From contig NC_022600.1 in the NCBI RefSeq assembly GCF_000484535.1, forward strand, positions 2,046,001 to 2,110,000: a stretch of DNA of 64,000 bases. The letters run 5' to 3'. This DNA comes from Gloeobacter kilaueensis JS1. Its GTDB lineage: Bacteria > Cyanobacteriota > Cyanobacteriia > Gloeobacterales > Gloeobacteraceae. Every line of letters begins with the position of its first letter. The stretch's first letter is position 1. Shown here one piece after another: positions 36,527 to 45,280 of the stretch. The notes under the pieces were generated by a model. The model saw nothing but the letters and a program-made list of their open reading frames with translations. It was not told where the DNA came from and made no database searches. Position numbers and translations under genes: made by a program.

Positions 36527-38701
36527 TTAGCGGATGTCTCTGGTCGCAGCCGTGCCGGGCGGATCGTAGATGGGCATCGGTTTATCCAGCAGGTACCTGT
36601 CGAACCAGCCGACGATGTGCTGCAGCCGCTCGATGCGGTGGGAGGGCTTGCCCGAGCGCGACAGTTCGTGGGTCTCACCCGGAAAGCGCACCATCACCGT
36701 TGGCCGCTTGAGATATTTGAGGGCGCGAAACAGTTGTTCGCCCCCGGCGGCGGGCGGGGTGCGCAGGTCCGACTCACCTTCGATGAGCATCAGCGGCGTT
36801 TTGATATTTTCGACAAACGAGATCGGGGAGCGGGCCTTGAAGTCGGCCTCCTCCTGCCAGGGGGCACCCCGAAACCAGAAGGGCGTAAAGAGCGTGAAGT
36901 CGGCAGTGTACCAGAAGTCGCGCCAGTCGGAGATCGAGCGCTGGGAGACGGCGGCTTTGAAGCGGTCGGTGTGGCCGACGATCCAGTTGGTGAGGATACC
37001 ACCGCCGCTGCCGCCGGTGACCCCCAATCGGTCCGGATCGATATAGCCGCGAGCGATCAACAGATCGACGCCTGCGAGCAGGTCCTTGGCGTCGTCGCCT
37101 GGATAGTGGTACTGGATGATGTTGCCAAAATCCTGGCCGTAGCTCGTGCTGCCGCGCGGGTTGGGATAGAGCACGACGTAGCCTCTGGCGGCCATCCACT
37201 GCATTTCGTGGAAGAAGGTGGTGCCGTAGGCGGCGTGGGGACCGCCGTGGATATTGAGGATGAGCGGATATTTTTTGCTCGGGTCAAAGCCCGGCGGTTT
37301 TTGCACCCACGCCTGGATCGGCTTGCCGTCGAAGCTGGTGTAGGTGATCTCCTCCGGTTCGCCCAGGTCGAGCTGGCTGAACAGTTCCTGGTTGAGCCGG
37401 GTGAGGGGCTTTGGCTTGCTGCCATTCGTGATCCAGAACAGATCGCCGATACTGGCAGGCGTCGAGAGGGTGAGGGCAATCTTGCTGCCGTCCGGGGTGG
37501 CCGAATAGCTCAGCACCTCCTGGTTGCCGGTGGTCAGCTCCGAGATTTTACCGGTGGCCACATCGAAGCGCTTGAGGTTCGCCCGGCCCCGCTCGACGCT
37601 CACGAGCACAATCTCCCGGCCATCGCCGCTCCAGATGGGATCTGTTGCACCGCCGCCGCGCGGTGGGTGCTGGTCGGCGGTGAGGCCATCCCCAATGTCG
37701 TAGTCGTAGTCGGCGGTGAGATTTCTGGCGGTTGCGTTTGCTTCGAGACTGGCAACGAACAGGTCCGGCTGGTTGTAGGAGCGCGTCGGTCGGGCGTTGA
37801 GAAAGCCCACGAAGGCGATGCGCCGACCGTCGGGGCTGATCGCAAAGTCGCCTATGGGCCCATCGATGTCGGCGACCCGCTGGATCGGGCCGCCCGCAGC
37901 GCTCACGGCGTAGACATCCTGATTGGGAGGCTGGTAGTACGATTCGTAGGTCCGATCGGAGCTGAAGTAGATCGATCGGCCATCCGGCGACCAGGCCGGA
38001 TTGTTCTCGGCAAAGTCACCGGCAGTGAGCTGTTTGGGGACAGGCAGACTGCTTTGATCCGATAGCTCAACCGTCCAGAGATGATCGGGACGGTCAAAGT
38101 CGATGTAGCCCGCTCCGTTGATCCGGTAGAGCGCCTCCTTCACGACCCGCACGTCGCTTTCTTTGTCGTCCTGGTCCTCTTTTTGGGCTTTCTTCTTTTC
38201 GAGATCTTTGGCCGTGGTAGACGAAACAAAGGCAATGTGACGGCCATCGGGCGACCAGGCCGGTTCGCTCACCCCCTTGGGAAGATCGCTCAGGGCTCTC
38301 GCTTCGCCCCCCTCAAGGGACAGAAAGTACAGCTGGGGCGGAGCCGGTTTGCTGTCTTTATCCAGCGAGCGCAAAAAAACCAGCGACCGGCCATCGGGGG
38401 ACCAGCGCGGAGCGGTGTCGCGTGGTCCGTTGCTCAACTGCCGCAGCGCCCCATTGCCAGTAGATACGGCCCACAGAGAGGTCGTGTAGGTGTCCTTCTT
38501 CTCATCGACGTTCACCCGCACGAAGACAACCTGGCTGCCGTCCGGCGAGAGGCGCGGATCGGCTATCCAGTTAAATTTGAGCAGGTCCTTCTCGGTGATG
38601 GCCCGCCTGGGCGGAGCAGCGAATAGGGGCGGCAGAGCTGATAAAAAGAAGAGCGCGGCGGATAGAGCGAGGGCGGTGCGCCCGAGCAGACGGGTGTTCA
38701 C
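36527..38701 (-). CDS. S9 family prolyl oligopeptidase-type peptidase, exported
   Basis: 724 residues from GTG at 38701 (TTG at 38719 adds six). A signal peptide (ALALSAALFFLSALPPLFAA) is followed by a TolB/WD-like beta-propeller (about residues 35-400) with repeated SPDGRxIAF units. The C-terminal alpha/beta hydrolase holds the nucleophile Ser at about 565 (VTGGSGGGILTNW), an Asp in GESDLRTPP and a His in FPGETHELSRSG. This is the acylaminoacyl-peptidase/dipeptidyl-peptidase group. It lies convergent with mgtC with 6 bases between stops. Probably periplasmic. Confidence 0.93.
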   Translation of the reverse strand: MNTRLLGRTALALSAALFFLSALPPLFAAPPRRAITEKDLLKFNWIADPRLSPDGSQVVFVRVNVDEKKDTYTTSLWAVSTGNGALRQLSNGPRDTAPRWSPDGRSLVFLRSLDKDSKPAPPQLYFLSLEGGEARALSDLPKGVSEPAWSPDGRHIAFVSSTTAKDLEKKKAQKEDQDDKESDVRVVKEALYRINGAGYIDFDRPDHLWTVELSDQSSLPVPKQLTAGDFAENNPAWSPDGRSIYFSSDRTYESYYQPPNQDVYAVSAAGGPIQRVADIDGPIGDFAISPDGRRIAFVGFLNARPTRSYNQPDLFVASLEANATARNLTADYDYDIGDGLTADQHPPRGGGATDPIWSGDGREIVLVSVERGRANLKRFDVATGKISELTTGNQEVLSYSATPDGSKIALTLSTPASIGDLFWITNGSKPKPLTRLNQELFSQLDLGEPEEITYTSFDGKPIQAWVQKPPGFDPSKKYPLILNIHGGPHAAYGTTFFHEMQWMAARGYVVLYPNPRGSTSYGQDFGNIIQYHYPGDDAKDLLAGVDLLIARGYIDPDRLGVTGGSGGGILTNWIVGHTDRFKAAVSQRSISDWRDFWYTADFTLFTPFWFRGAPWQEEADFKARSPISFVENIKTPLMLIEGESDLRTPPAAGGEQLFRALKYLKRPTVMVRFPGETHELSRSGKPSHRIERLQHIVGWFDRYLLDKPMPIYDPPGTAATRDIR

Positions 38702-38778
38702 GCAGATGGCCTTTTGCAATCAAGATTTTTCAGACCATACCACCTGCGGTGCCTGCCCGTCGCCCGTATTCTGTGCGC

Positions 38779-39687
38779 CTAGAGATCGCTGGAGAATTTG
38801 AACCAGACGGCTGCGTCCCCGGCGGTGCCCGGCAGCGGCAGGCTCCGCGAGAAGCTCAGCTCAAAGCGCGGCCACTGCAGGCCAAATTGCAGGCGTCTGT
38901 CGGTGGGTCCGTACTGGTTGAGAGCCCAGACCGTTCCTTCGCCCATCTGGTAGCTGGTGTTGAAGCGCCAGTCCGCAAATCGCACCTGAGCTGCGATCGT
39001 AAGGCGCTGGTTGAAGGAACTGGCCTGGGAGAAGTTGCCGGAGCGCTCCAGCTGAGCGCTGAAGCCCAAAGTCGCAGGCCCAAGCGCCCATTCGCCGGAC
39101 TGCAGCCGCGTGCGGTCGTACCAGTCCGCCGAGTCGAACCGCCGCTGCCAGTCGTAGCTCAACTGACCGTCAAACAGCGGCAACTGCAGATGCGAACCGA
39201 AGCGCACCTGGGCATCGGTACCACTCAGGTAGCGCTCGATCTGGGTACTGACAAACACGCCGTCGGTCGGCTGCCATTCAAGGCGCGTACCGGCGCTGCT
39301 GCTGGTGCCGTCGAGGGCACTGCGCTCGCGGTTGGTAAAGACGAAACTGAGAGCCGGATCGAGCTGGAAGCGGCCCTCGCCCTGGCGGGTAAAGGCATCC
39401 ACAGGCACAGAGGGTTTTGCCAAAGACTGGTCAAAGCCGAAGCGCTTGAGCGCGAGGTTGAAGCTGGCGGGTTCCTGAGGGTTGCTGCCGACGCTCAGGC
39501 TGCTGGTGAGGCCCAGTTTGAACGCTTCTAGAGGCACGTCCGGGCGCGTATCGATTGCCCCGACGGTGATCGGCGCGTAATAGATAAGCGGTTCCGGCAG
39601 CAGTTCCTGGGCGGAGGCAGCGGCGGGCAAAAGCCCGATCAGGGCGAGGGAGGCGAGGAGAGGGGCACGCATCGCTGCATGTCTCAT
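38779..39687 (-). CDS. Probable outer-membrane beta-barrel protein
   Basis: 302 residues from ATG at 39687 (ATG at 39672 is an alternative). A signal peptide (APLLASLALIGLLPAAASA) is clear. The mature part alternates polar and hydrophobic residues with aromatic girdles (LSYDWQRRFDSADWYD, FNTSYQMGEGTVWALNQYG) and ends in Lys-Phe-Ser-Ser-Asp-Leu, consistent with a 12-ish-strand barrel. No known porin or SLH domain was recognised. Precedes the S9 peptidase in the same direction, 78 bases apart. Confidence 0.6.
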   Translation of the reverse strand: MRHAAMRAPLLASLALIGLLPAAASAQELLPEPLIYYAPITVGAIDTRPDVPLEAFKLGLTSSLSVGSNPQEPASFNLALKRFGFDQSLAKPSVPVDAFTRQGEGRFQLDPALSFVFTNRERSALDGTSSSAGTRLEWQPTDGVFVSTQIERYLSGTDAQVRFGSHLQLPLFDGQLSYDWQRRFDSADWYDRTRLQSGEWALGPATLGFSAQLERSGNFSQASSFNQRLTIAAQVRFADWRFNTSYQMGEGTVWALNQYGPTDRRLQFGLQWPRFELSFSRSLPLPGTAGDAAVWFKFSSDL

Positions 39688-39817
39688 CTGTTCTGGGGAG
39701 ATCCTAACGAACTCTATCGATCCCCGCATCCAGAAAACCGGGGTTTTGGGCAAAAGTTCAGGGTTTCTTCAAAATCCGAGCGGCTGTCAGGGTCCGATCC
39801 GGCTCACCTAGAATGGA

Positions 39818-40642
39818 GTGGTGAAGCCCGTTGTGGTCAGGCCGATGCCAAAAGACGGCAGCAACAGTTACGGCGATGAGCAACTGGCGGCGATCCTCAA
39901 GCGGGCCGCCCAGCTCCAGCAGGAGGCGGGTGAGCCCGACGCTCAGCTCGATCTGGCGCAGATCGAACAGATCGCCTGCGAGGTGGGCATCGATCCGCTC
40001 TTCGTCCGCCAGGCTGCCTCTGAGCTGTCTTCGCAGACTGGATCGAGCGCCAGTCAGCCTTTTTTGGGCGGACCGACCGCCTGTACCCTCCAGCAGTCGG
40101 TGGCGGGTGTACTGGTGGGCGAGGACTTCGAGCCGTTGCTTGAAGAAATTCGTCACACCCTCAACGACACTGGCCACCTCGGCTCCGGCGCAGGGCATCC
40201 GCCCGGCTGGCGCTTTGAATTTCGCTTTTTTAACTGGGGCGGGATGTCCTTCGAGTCTGGCCGACGACGCGCCGCCGAGCGCTCCCTCGTCTGGCACTCC
40301 TCGATTGCCCTGAGCGGTCGCGATATCTGCGTGCGCATCTACTCGCAGAACGGCACGACGACGGTGCGCGTCGAAGAGCAGTTCACCAGTCTGGCAGGCA
40401 GCCTGTACGTCGGTCTTGCCGGTGGCCTCGGTCTGGGTCTTGCTGTTCTCAGCTTCACCTTCGGCATCGCCTTCTTCGACGCGCTCCTGCCGAGTCTGCT
40501 GTTGGCCGCTCTTTCGCTGGGCGGCTGCTACCTGCTTGCCCGCACCCTCTACCGCTCAAACGTGCGCCGACGCCGGCAGCAACTGCAACAGCTCTTTGGA
40601 CGGCTCCTGCAGCAGGTGCGCCAGACACTGAACATTGCCTAA
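39818..40642 (+). CDS. Conserved hypothetical membrane-anchored protein
   Basis: 274 residues from GTG at 39818; ATG at 39845 (MPKDGSNSYGDEQL) is an equally good start. The first 60 residues are a helical unit (LAAILKRAAQLQQEAGEPDA, then IEQIACEVGIDPLFVRQAAS). A beta-rich domain follows (about 80-185), then two adjacent transmembrane helices (GLAGGLGLGLAVLSFTFGI and LLPSLLLAALSLGGCYLLA) and a basic, Gln-rich cytosolic end. I do not recognise a named family. Its stop overlaps the convergent PNPOx gene by 4 bases. Confidence 0.6.
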   Translation: MVKPVVVRPMPKDGSNSYGDEQLAAILKRAAQLQQEAGEPDAQLDLAQIEQIACEVGIDPLFVRQAASELSSQTGSSASQPFLGGPTACTLQQSVAGVLVGEDFEPLLEEIRHTLNDTGHLGSGAGHPPGWRFEFRFFNWGGMSFESGRRRAAERSLVWHSSIALSGRDICVRIYSQNGTTTVRVEEQFTSLAGSLYVGLAGGLGLGLAVLSFTFGIAFFDALLPSLLLAALSLGGCYLLARTLYRSNVRRRRQQLQQLFGRLLQQVRQTLNIA

Positions 40643-41187
40643 GAACCCGACTCGATCCCCGTCGGCAACCCGTCGATGCTCGTCCGGTTTTTGCTGTGCC
40701 GGTAGGCGCGCAGGCCCGCTTCACCTTTGCGCGTACTCCACTCGATGAGGGTGAGCCGTTCCTGCGCTTTGCCAAAAACGGGCACGCCAAAACCGCAACT
40801 GGTCTGCACACTCTCGATGTGGAGCACGATAATCTGGCGCGTGCCGGGCAGAAGCTGAAAATGGGGCGCAAAGTCCTGCCAGCCCGGTGCGTCGGGGCGG
40901 ATCACCTCGCCCCGGCCATAGAGGCGCAAGATCAAGGGCTGGCGCGTAAAGCTGCAGAACATCACTGTCATCCGGCCATTCTGATGCAGGTGGGCAGCGG
41001 TCTCGTTGCCGCTGCCGGTGAGGTCGAGGTAGCCCACCGTCCGCGCATCGATGCAGCGAAAGGTGTCGATGCCTTTGGGAGAAAGGTTGATCCGCCCTTC
41101 CTCCGGCGCTGTCGCCGTAAAGAAGACCGGCTGACGGGCGATAAAGCGCTGCAGCTCCGCCCCAAGTTCGTCAAAAAATGTGGCCAT
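40639..41187 (-). CDS. Pyridoxamine 5'-phosphate oxidase-like (FMN-binding split barrel) protein
   Basis: 182 residues. The split-barrel N-terminus FIARQPVFFTATAPEEGRIN with LSPKGIDTFRCIDARTVGYL is typical of the cyanobacterial PNPOx-like group; the body has HLHQNGRMTVMFCSFTRQPL. Members bind FMN or F420 and include heme or flavin oxidoreductases of unknown substrate. The complete pyridoxamine-oxidase active-site set is not evident. The ATG is at 41187, close after the small membrane gene, with which it may share a transcript. Confidence 0.85.
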   Translation of the reverse strand: MATFFDELGAELQRFIARQPVFFTATAPEEGRINLSPKGIDTFRCIDARTVGYLDLTGSGNETAAHLHQNGRMTVMFCSFTRQPLILRLYGRGEVIRPDAPGWQDFAPHFQLLPGTRQIIVLHIESVQTSCGFGVPVFGKAQERLTLIEWSTRKGEAGLRAYRHSKNRTSIDGLPTGIESGS

Positions 41188-41193
41188 CCCTCG

Positions 41194-41433
41194 CTACCAG
41201 GCAGCCAGACCGGCAAGAAGCTGGCTGCGCGTCCGCTCGATGCGCACCGCCTCGCGATAAAGAAGCCAGCGCCGTACTCCCAGGCCCGTACCCACCATCA
41301 CCAGAGCCAGCACTGCCAGTAGCGCGGCAAAGACAATCTGGCCCGGCAGCAGCGCCAGCCCCAGAAACAGAACCATCGGCAGGGCAATGAACAGGTAGCT
41401 CAGGCGATCGTGAGCACGACTTTCCGTCCGCAT
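41194..41433 (-). CDS. Small protein with two transmembrane helices
   Basis: 79 residues from ATG at 41433 (MRTESRAHDRLSYLF). Two helices (LFIALPMVLFLGLALLPGQ and VFAALLAVLALVMVGTGLGV) are followed by a basic cytosolic end. No family assigned. It ends 6 bases before the PNPOx-like gene starts. The open frame reaches 41505 but the upstream part lacks coding character. Confidence 0.55.
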   Translation of the reverse strand: MRTESRAHDRLSYLFIALPMVLFLGLALLPGQIVFAALLAVLALVMVGTGLGVRRWLLYREAVRIERTRSQLLAGLAAW

Positions 41434-41726
41434 CTTGTTAAACAGAACGCTGTTTTTATTGTGAGCAATAACTCGGCGGTTGCTGGCGAACTTTACCAAA
41501 CGCAACTTTGAAGTGTTGCCAGATGGGCGAAGAATTGGCCAGAACGCCCTCCCAGACTCATTTATGGCAGACTGAAATTGTTAAAAAATATGGCGGGCCT
41601 GGGCGAAAATTGTGATAGAACGCAACCGGCGGCGGTGGGAGCACGCGCCCCTGCCCAAAAAAACCGCTGCCCCCGCACCCGGACGGAGGCAGCCGCCAGA
41701 TTGTTTTGGTTGCAGGGCAGTCAGCT

Positions 41727-42146
41727 TCAGGCCGACACCAGTTCGCGGGAGTCATCCGTATCGGGGCTGCCCTCACCGATCGTGCCGCCGCCCACTTGAA
41801 CCAGCTTGATATGCTTGCGGCCAATCTGAATTTCAAATTCGGTGCCGGGCTGCAGACCCATCTGGCGCGTGTAAGCCGAGCCGATCAGCAAGTTGCCATT
41901 TTGCTGCACCTGGATGCGGTAGCTCGCCTTGCGCCCACCGCGAACGGTTTCTACTTCCTCAAGTTCGGGCTTTATCGCAATGTTGTTGGCTTCGAGGACA
42001 GCGCTTTGAAAGGCAAGCATCTTGACACGTTGCTGGCCAGTCTTGGTGACGGTTGTGTAGCCTGCCATTTCTGCAAGTTGCTTGGCAGTTTTTGCAGGGT
42101 TTTGTTTGATAAGCTTCAGCAATTCTTTGCCGCTGACAGGTGCCAT
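41727..42146 (-). CDS. cyAbrB-type transcriptional regulator
   Basis: 139 residues from ATG at 42146 (MAPVSGKELLKLIKQNPAKT). The N-terminal helical part (AKQLAEMAGYTTVTKTGQQRVK) and the C-terminal AbrB-like swapped-hairpin (ASYRIQVQQNGNLLIGSAYT) define the cyanobacterial cyAbrB (CalA/CalB, LexA-independent) group. They bind AT-rich DNA and tune nitrogen, carbon and redox genes. An inverted repeat TTAAG-GATAT-CTTAA at 42178-42192 lies about 30 bases before the start and may be its own operator. The 280 bases after it (41434-41726) show no gene. Confidence 0.9.
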   Translation of the reverse strand: MAPVSGKELLKLIKQNPAKTAKQLAEMAGYTTVTKTGQQRVKMLAFQSAVLEANNIAIKPELEEVETVRGGRKASYRIQVQQNGNLLIGSAYTRQMGLQPGTEFEIQIGRKHIKLVQVGGGTIGEGSPDTDDSRELVSA

Positions 42147-42285
42147 CGATGTGCTCCGCATAGTAAGCTTCTTTTATTTAAGGATATCTTAAATCGAAAT
42201 AGCAAGAAAGAAGCGTCAAGTCCGGCAATTTTTAGAGCAAACGATAATCTGCGACTACCTGCTTGGCTGTAGCCCCTGGTGCCGT

Positions 42286-42600
42286 TTATTTGTTCTTGCC
42301 GATATACTGGCGAACCGGGAGGTACTCGTAGCTCCGGGCAACGTGCCAGCCCGGACCCATCTGCTCAGCAAAGCGCCGCTCGATATCGCTCAAGTGGGCA
42401 GGTGAAATCGACTTCCACTCTTCGCGGCTCGTCCACCGTATCCAGACGATCAATTCTGCCGGATCCTGGGGGTCAAACCAGACTTCTTTGGCAACAAAAG
42501 CTTTATATTGCTGGAGGGCAGCCGTCCAGACCGCCCCCTCGACCTCGACGTAGCGCTCCCGCAGGTGGGGTTCGACAGCGATCTGCAGCCACTCGATCAT
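42286..42600 (-). CDS. TIGR03792 family protein
   Basis: 104 residues. The cyanobacterial TIGR03792 features are visible: MIEWLQIAVEPHLRERYVEV, EVWFDPQDPAELIVWIRWTS and WHVARSYEYLPVRQYIGKN. The fold is probably a ferredoxin-like alpha/beta barrel dimer, similar to antibiotic monooxygenase-like proteins, but no activity is known. It is on the same strand as the DJ-1 gene upstream, 4 bases apart, so they form one operon. Confidence 0.88.
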   Translation of the reverse strand: MIEWLQIAVEPHLRERYVEVEGAVWTAALQQYKAFVAKEVWFDPQDPAELIVWIRWTSREEWKSISPAHLSDIERRFAEQMGPGWHVARSYEYLPVRQYIGKNK

Positions 42601-42604
42601 TTTT

Positions 42605-43162
42605 TTAGCGCTGAGCAGGACTCGGTACGGCTGCCAGTTTGCGAAGCAATTCCCGGTTGAATGCTTCGAGATCCCCAGGGTGGCGACTGCTCACCCAGTT
42701 GCCTTCGACGACAACTTGCTGGTCCTGCCAGTGGGCACCGGCGTTGCGCAGATCGTCGGCGATGGTGTGATAACTTGTCAACGTCCGGCCCGACACGACA
42801 CCGGCGGAGATCAAAATCCAGGGGGCGTGGCAGATAACCGCGATCGGTTTGCCCGCCTGCTGCATATGACGGACGAATGCCTGTGCCCTGGGTTCGACGC
42901 GCAGGGCATCGGCGTTGAGCGCACCGCCAGGCAGCACAAGGGCATCGTAATCTTCCGGTTTTGCCCTATCCAGCGTTTGATCGACGGCAATGCGGGTGCT
43001 CTTGTCGTGGTGACGAAAAGCCTGGATCGGACCATCGTGGGGGGCAATTACCTCAGCTTGCGCCCCAGATTCTTTTAAGGCGCGCAGCGGTTCGCTCAGT
43101 TCTGCTTCTTCGACGCCGTCGGTGGCAATGACAGCAATTCGCAGCGATGACAATTGAGCCAT
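42605..43162 (-). CDS. DJ-1/PfpI family protein (YhbO/YraA-like)
   Basis: 185 residues from ATG at 43162, which has AAGGAGAA upstream on the minus strand. The glutamine-amidotransferase-like fold has the nucleophilic elbow IAVICHAPWILISAG with Cys, preceded by the conserved Glu in GVEEAELSEPLRA and followed by the DDLRNAGAHW helix and NWVSSRHPGDLEAFN. This group includes stress-protective glyoxalases or deglycases (YhbO, PfpI). The role is probably carbonyl stress defence. It leads a two-gene operon with the TIGR03792 gene. Confidence 0.9.
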   Translation of the reverse strand: MAQLSSLRIAVIATDGVEEAELSEPLRALKESGAQAEVIAPHDGPIQAFRHHDKSTRIAVDQTLDRAKPEDYDALVLPGGALNADALRVEPRAQAFVRHMQQAGKPIAVICHAPWILISAGVVSGRTLTSYHTIADDLRNAGAHWQDQQVVVEGNWVSSRHPGDLEAFNRELLRKLAAVPSPAQR

Positions 43163-43338
43163 GATCGTTCTCCTTAGGGCGGGTGAACAGTGCCTGGAAC
43201 AGCTGGCTGTTCTCCTATATCTGTCGTCGGCCAGACCCGACTTGAATGCCCAATTGTCGTTGTCCTTCGCGCCCCTTCCCCTCTGCCCACAGGTGGAAGT
43301 CGCTGCCTTCGTTCGAGATTTAAGCAAACAAAATTGCC

Positions 43339-44619
43339 CTACAGCCGGGAGCCGGTAACATCCCGATCGCCCTGGTGCGCTGTCTTGACCCAGACCAGTT
43401 TTTTGGGCTGCAGGGCCATGCGGGCAAGCTTGAAGACGATCACCGCAAACCAGTGCAAAAAGTAGACAGTACCCAGCAGCGCTTCGCGGGCTGCCCGTCC
43501 TGGCGGTACATCGAAACGGCGCTGGCCCAGATAAAAGCCGCAGCCGCCGAGGAGCGTCGCCACCAGCACCACCGGCGTCAGATAGGGAACGCCCCGCTCA
43601 GGCAGTGAAAACAATCCGTCGATGAGGGCGGCGGGCGGCATCAGGTACTGGATAAGTGCGAAGGCGAGCTGATCGATGGTTTTGGCGGTGCCCATCCGGT
43701 TGGCCGCCAGTGGACCCGCGTAGTCGAGGTAGCGCTGAAAGCCCCCTTCTGCCCAGCGCGAGCGCTGCCGCCAGAGAGCAGCGAAGCTGGTCACCCCCTC
43801 TTCGTACACGCAGGGATCGCTTACAAAGCGGATCTGCCAGCCCGCCAGGTGCAGCTGGAGGGTCAGATCGAGGTCGTCGGTGACCGTCGCCTCGTTCCAG
43901 CCTCCCAGAGCTTCTAAGGCACTGGAGCGCACCAGCTGGCCGTTGCCGCGCAATTCGGCTGTACCACCGATCGCCTGGCGCTGTTCCTGATAGAAGGCAT
44001 CGAGCAGCATCTCGGCGGCCTGGCCGCGCGTCCAGAAGTTCAAATCGGCGTTTTGAATCTGCTTGCGCACCTGGAGCGCACCGAGGCGAGGGTCGGCAAA
44101 ATACGGAACGGTGCGGTTCAAAAATTCCGGTTCGACGGTGGCATCGGCGTCGAAGACCACCAGAATTTCGCCTGTCGCCCGCGCCCGCAGTTCGTTGAGC
44201 ACGGCGGATTTGCCCGGCGGCCCCTCACCGGGGATGCGGCGCACCAGATGCAAGGCAGGCCAGCCCTGGGCCGCCTCGTTCAGGCGCGCATAGGTGCGGT
44301 CGCTGCTGCCGTCGTCGGCAATCCAGACTTCGAGATCCGCGTAGCGCAGCCTTTTGAGCATGGCGACCAGCTGGGCTGCGACCGCCTCCTCGTTGCGGGC
44401 TGCCACCAGCACCGAGACGCGCGGCCTGTAGCGGACATCGACTTTTACCCGCTCCGGCAGGGCAAAGAGCACCCGAGCGGCGTAGTAGGCGACCAGAAGC
44501 GCCAGTACAGCGCTCAAAATTTGCCCGGACGGTACCAGGTGGAGCACAGCGACGAACAGCATCAGGCCCGCCCAGACCAGGACAGTTTTAAGCTGTCGTG
44601 TACGGGGATTTTCGAGCAC
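43339..44619 (-). CDS. Membrane-bound family 2 glycosyltransferase
   Basis: 426 residues. Two N-terminal helices (residues about 12-52), a GT-A domain, and two or three C-terminal helices. The processive-type motifs are present: DDGSSD (102-107), DADA (157-160), TDDLD (247-251) and QRSRW (285-289), the D,D,D,QxxRW set of cellulose/hyaluronan synthase-like enzymes. It would use a nucleotide sugar to build a cell-surface polysaccharide; the product is unknown. No accessory export genes are close. It is upstream of the PfpI gene on the same strand. Confidence 0.9.
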   Translation of the reverse strand: MLENPRTRQLKTVLVWAGLMLFVAVLHLVPSGQILSAVLALLVAYYAARVLFALPERVKVDVRYRPRVSVLVAARNEEAVAAQLVAMLKRLRYADLEVWIADDGSSDRTYARLNEAAQGWPALHLVRRIPGEGPPGKSAVLNELRARATGEILVVFDADATVEPEFLNRTVPYFADPRLGALQVRKQIQNADLNFWTRGQAAEMLLDAFYQEQRQAIGGTAELRGNGQLVRSSALEALGGWNEATVTDDLDLTLQLHLAGWQIRFVSDPCVYEEGVTSFAALWRQRSRWAEGGFQRYLDYAGPLAANRMGTAKTIDQLAFALIQYLMPPAALIDGLFSLPERGVPYLTPVVLVATLLGGCGFYLGQRRFDVPPGRAAREALLGTVYFLHWFAVIVFKLARMALQPKKLVWVKTAHQGDRDVTGSRL

Positions 44620-44623
44620 AGCG

Positions 44624-45130
44624 TCAGTCGAACAGGCGGAAGTAGGGATATTTGAGCGGTGGGCCGGGTTCTTTGACCAGCTCGAAGTTGATCACCGACC
44701 AGCGCTCTTCGGCATTGCCGGCACCGCTAAATTCGACCGGCAGGCCGTACAGGCGGTGGCGGGCGTCGTCGCTGCGCCCGAAGGTGGTGGTGCGCTCCAA
44801 AAAGGTGCTGATGAGTTCGCGGTAGCGCTCGGCCACCACGACCCGCGTCGCCCGATAGCCCTGGGTGTGCAGACGGTCCAGCTCCTCGTGGATCTCGAAG
44901 CGGATGCCGTCGGGGTGGGTGTGCTGGCGATACCAGTTGTCTTCCCACTGCCGCCAGCGCCGCCCGGACTGAAGATGCACAAGAGTCTGCGTCTGGGGGT
45001 CCGCCTCAAAAGCACCGTGGCGCTGACAGAGGTAGGTATCGGTCAGCGTCAAAGCTGCGACCCACTGCCGACAGTGGGGGCAGCGGATCTCAGGACCGAA
45101 GATGGGGTTGTAATTCACCGGCTGATACAT
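44624..45130 (-). CDS. TIGR02652 family protein (cyanobacterial)
   Basis: 168 residues. Begins MYQPVNYNPIFGPEIRCPHC and has a zinc-ribbon-like pair CPHC ... CQRHG in the first 40 residues, then RRWRQWEDNWYRQHTHPDGI, all typical of the TIGR02652 family found only in cyanobacteria. The fold suggests a small metal-binding domain. It is the first gene of a run with the glycosyltransferase (4 bases apart). Confidence 0.88.
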   Translation of the reverse strand: MYQPVNYNPIFGPEIRCPHCRQWVAALTLTDTYLCQRHGAFEADPQTQTLVHLQSGRRWRQWEDNWYRQHTHPDGIRFEIHEELDRLHTQGYRATRVVVAERYRELISTFLERTTTFGRSDDARHRLYGLPVEFSGAGNAEERWSVINFELVKEPGPPLKYPYFRLFD

Positions 45131-45280
45131 CGCCTTGTCCCCCAGATTTGACCTTTATTATATCTACCTTGCCACGGGCCGCATTCCCCGCTGGCAGGAA
45201 GGGCTGACTGGCTACTATGCTGGTTGGCAGTCGTTGGAAAAAGGCAGTTGGAAGCAGGCGGCACCGGTGAGCTGGGAATT

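Noticed and set aside
36617-38065. 482-residue plus-strand frame opposite the S9 peptidase gene
   Set aside because: Shadow frame; S9 catalytic triad and propeller repeats support the minus-strand gene.
41434-41809. Plus-strand frame of 65 residues (MIERNRRRWEHAPL) near cyAbrB
   Set aside because: Overlaps the end of cyAbrB on the other strand, lacks a ribosome-binding site and has an unnatural composition.
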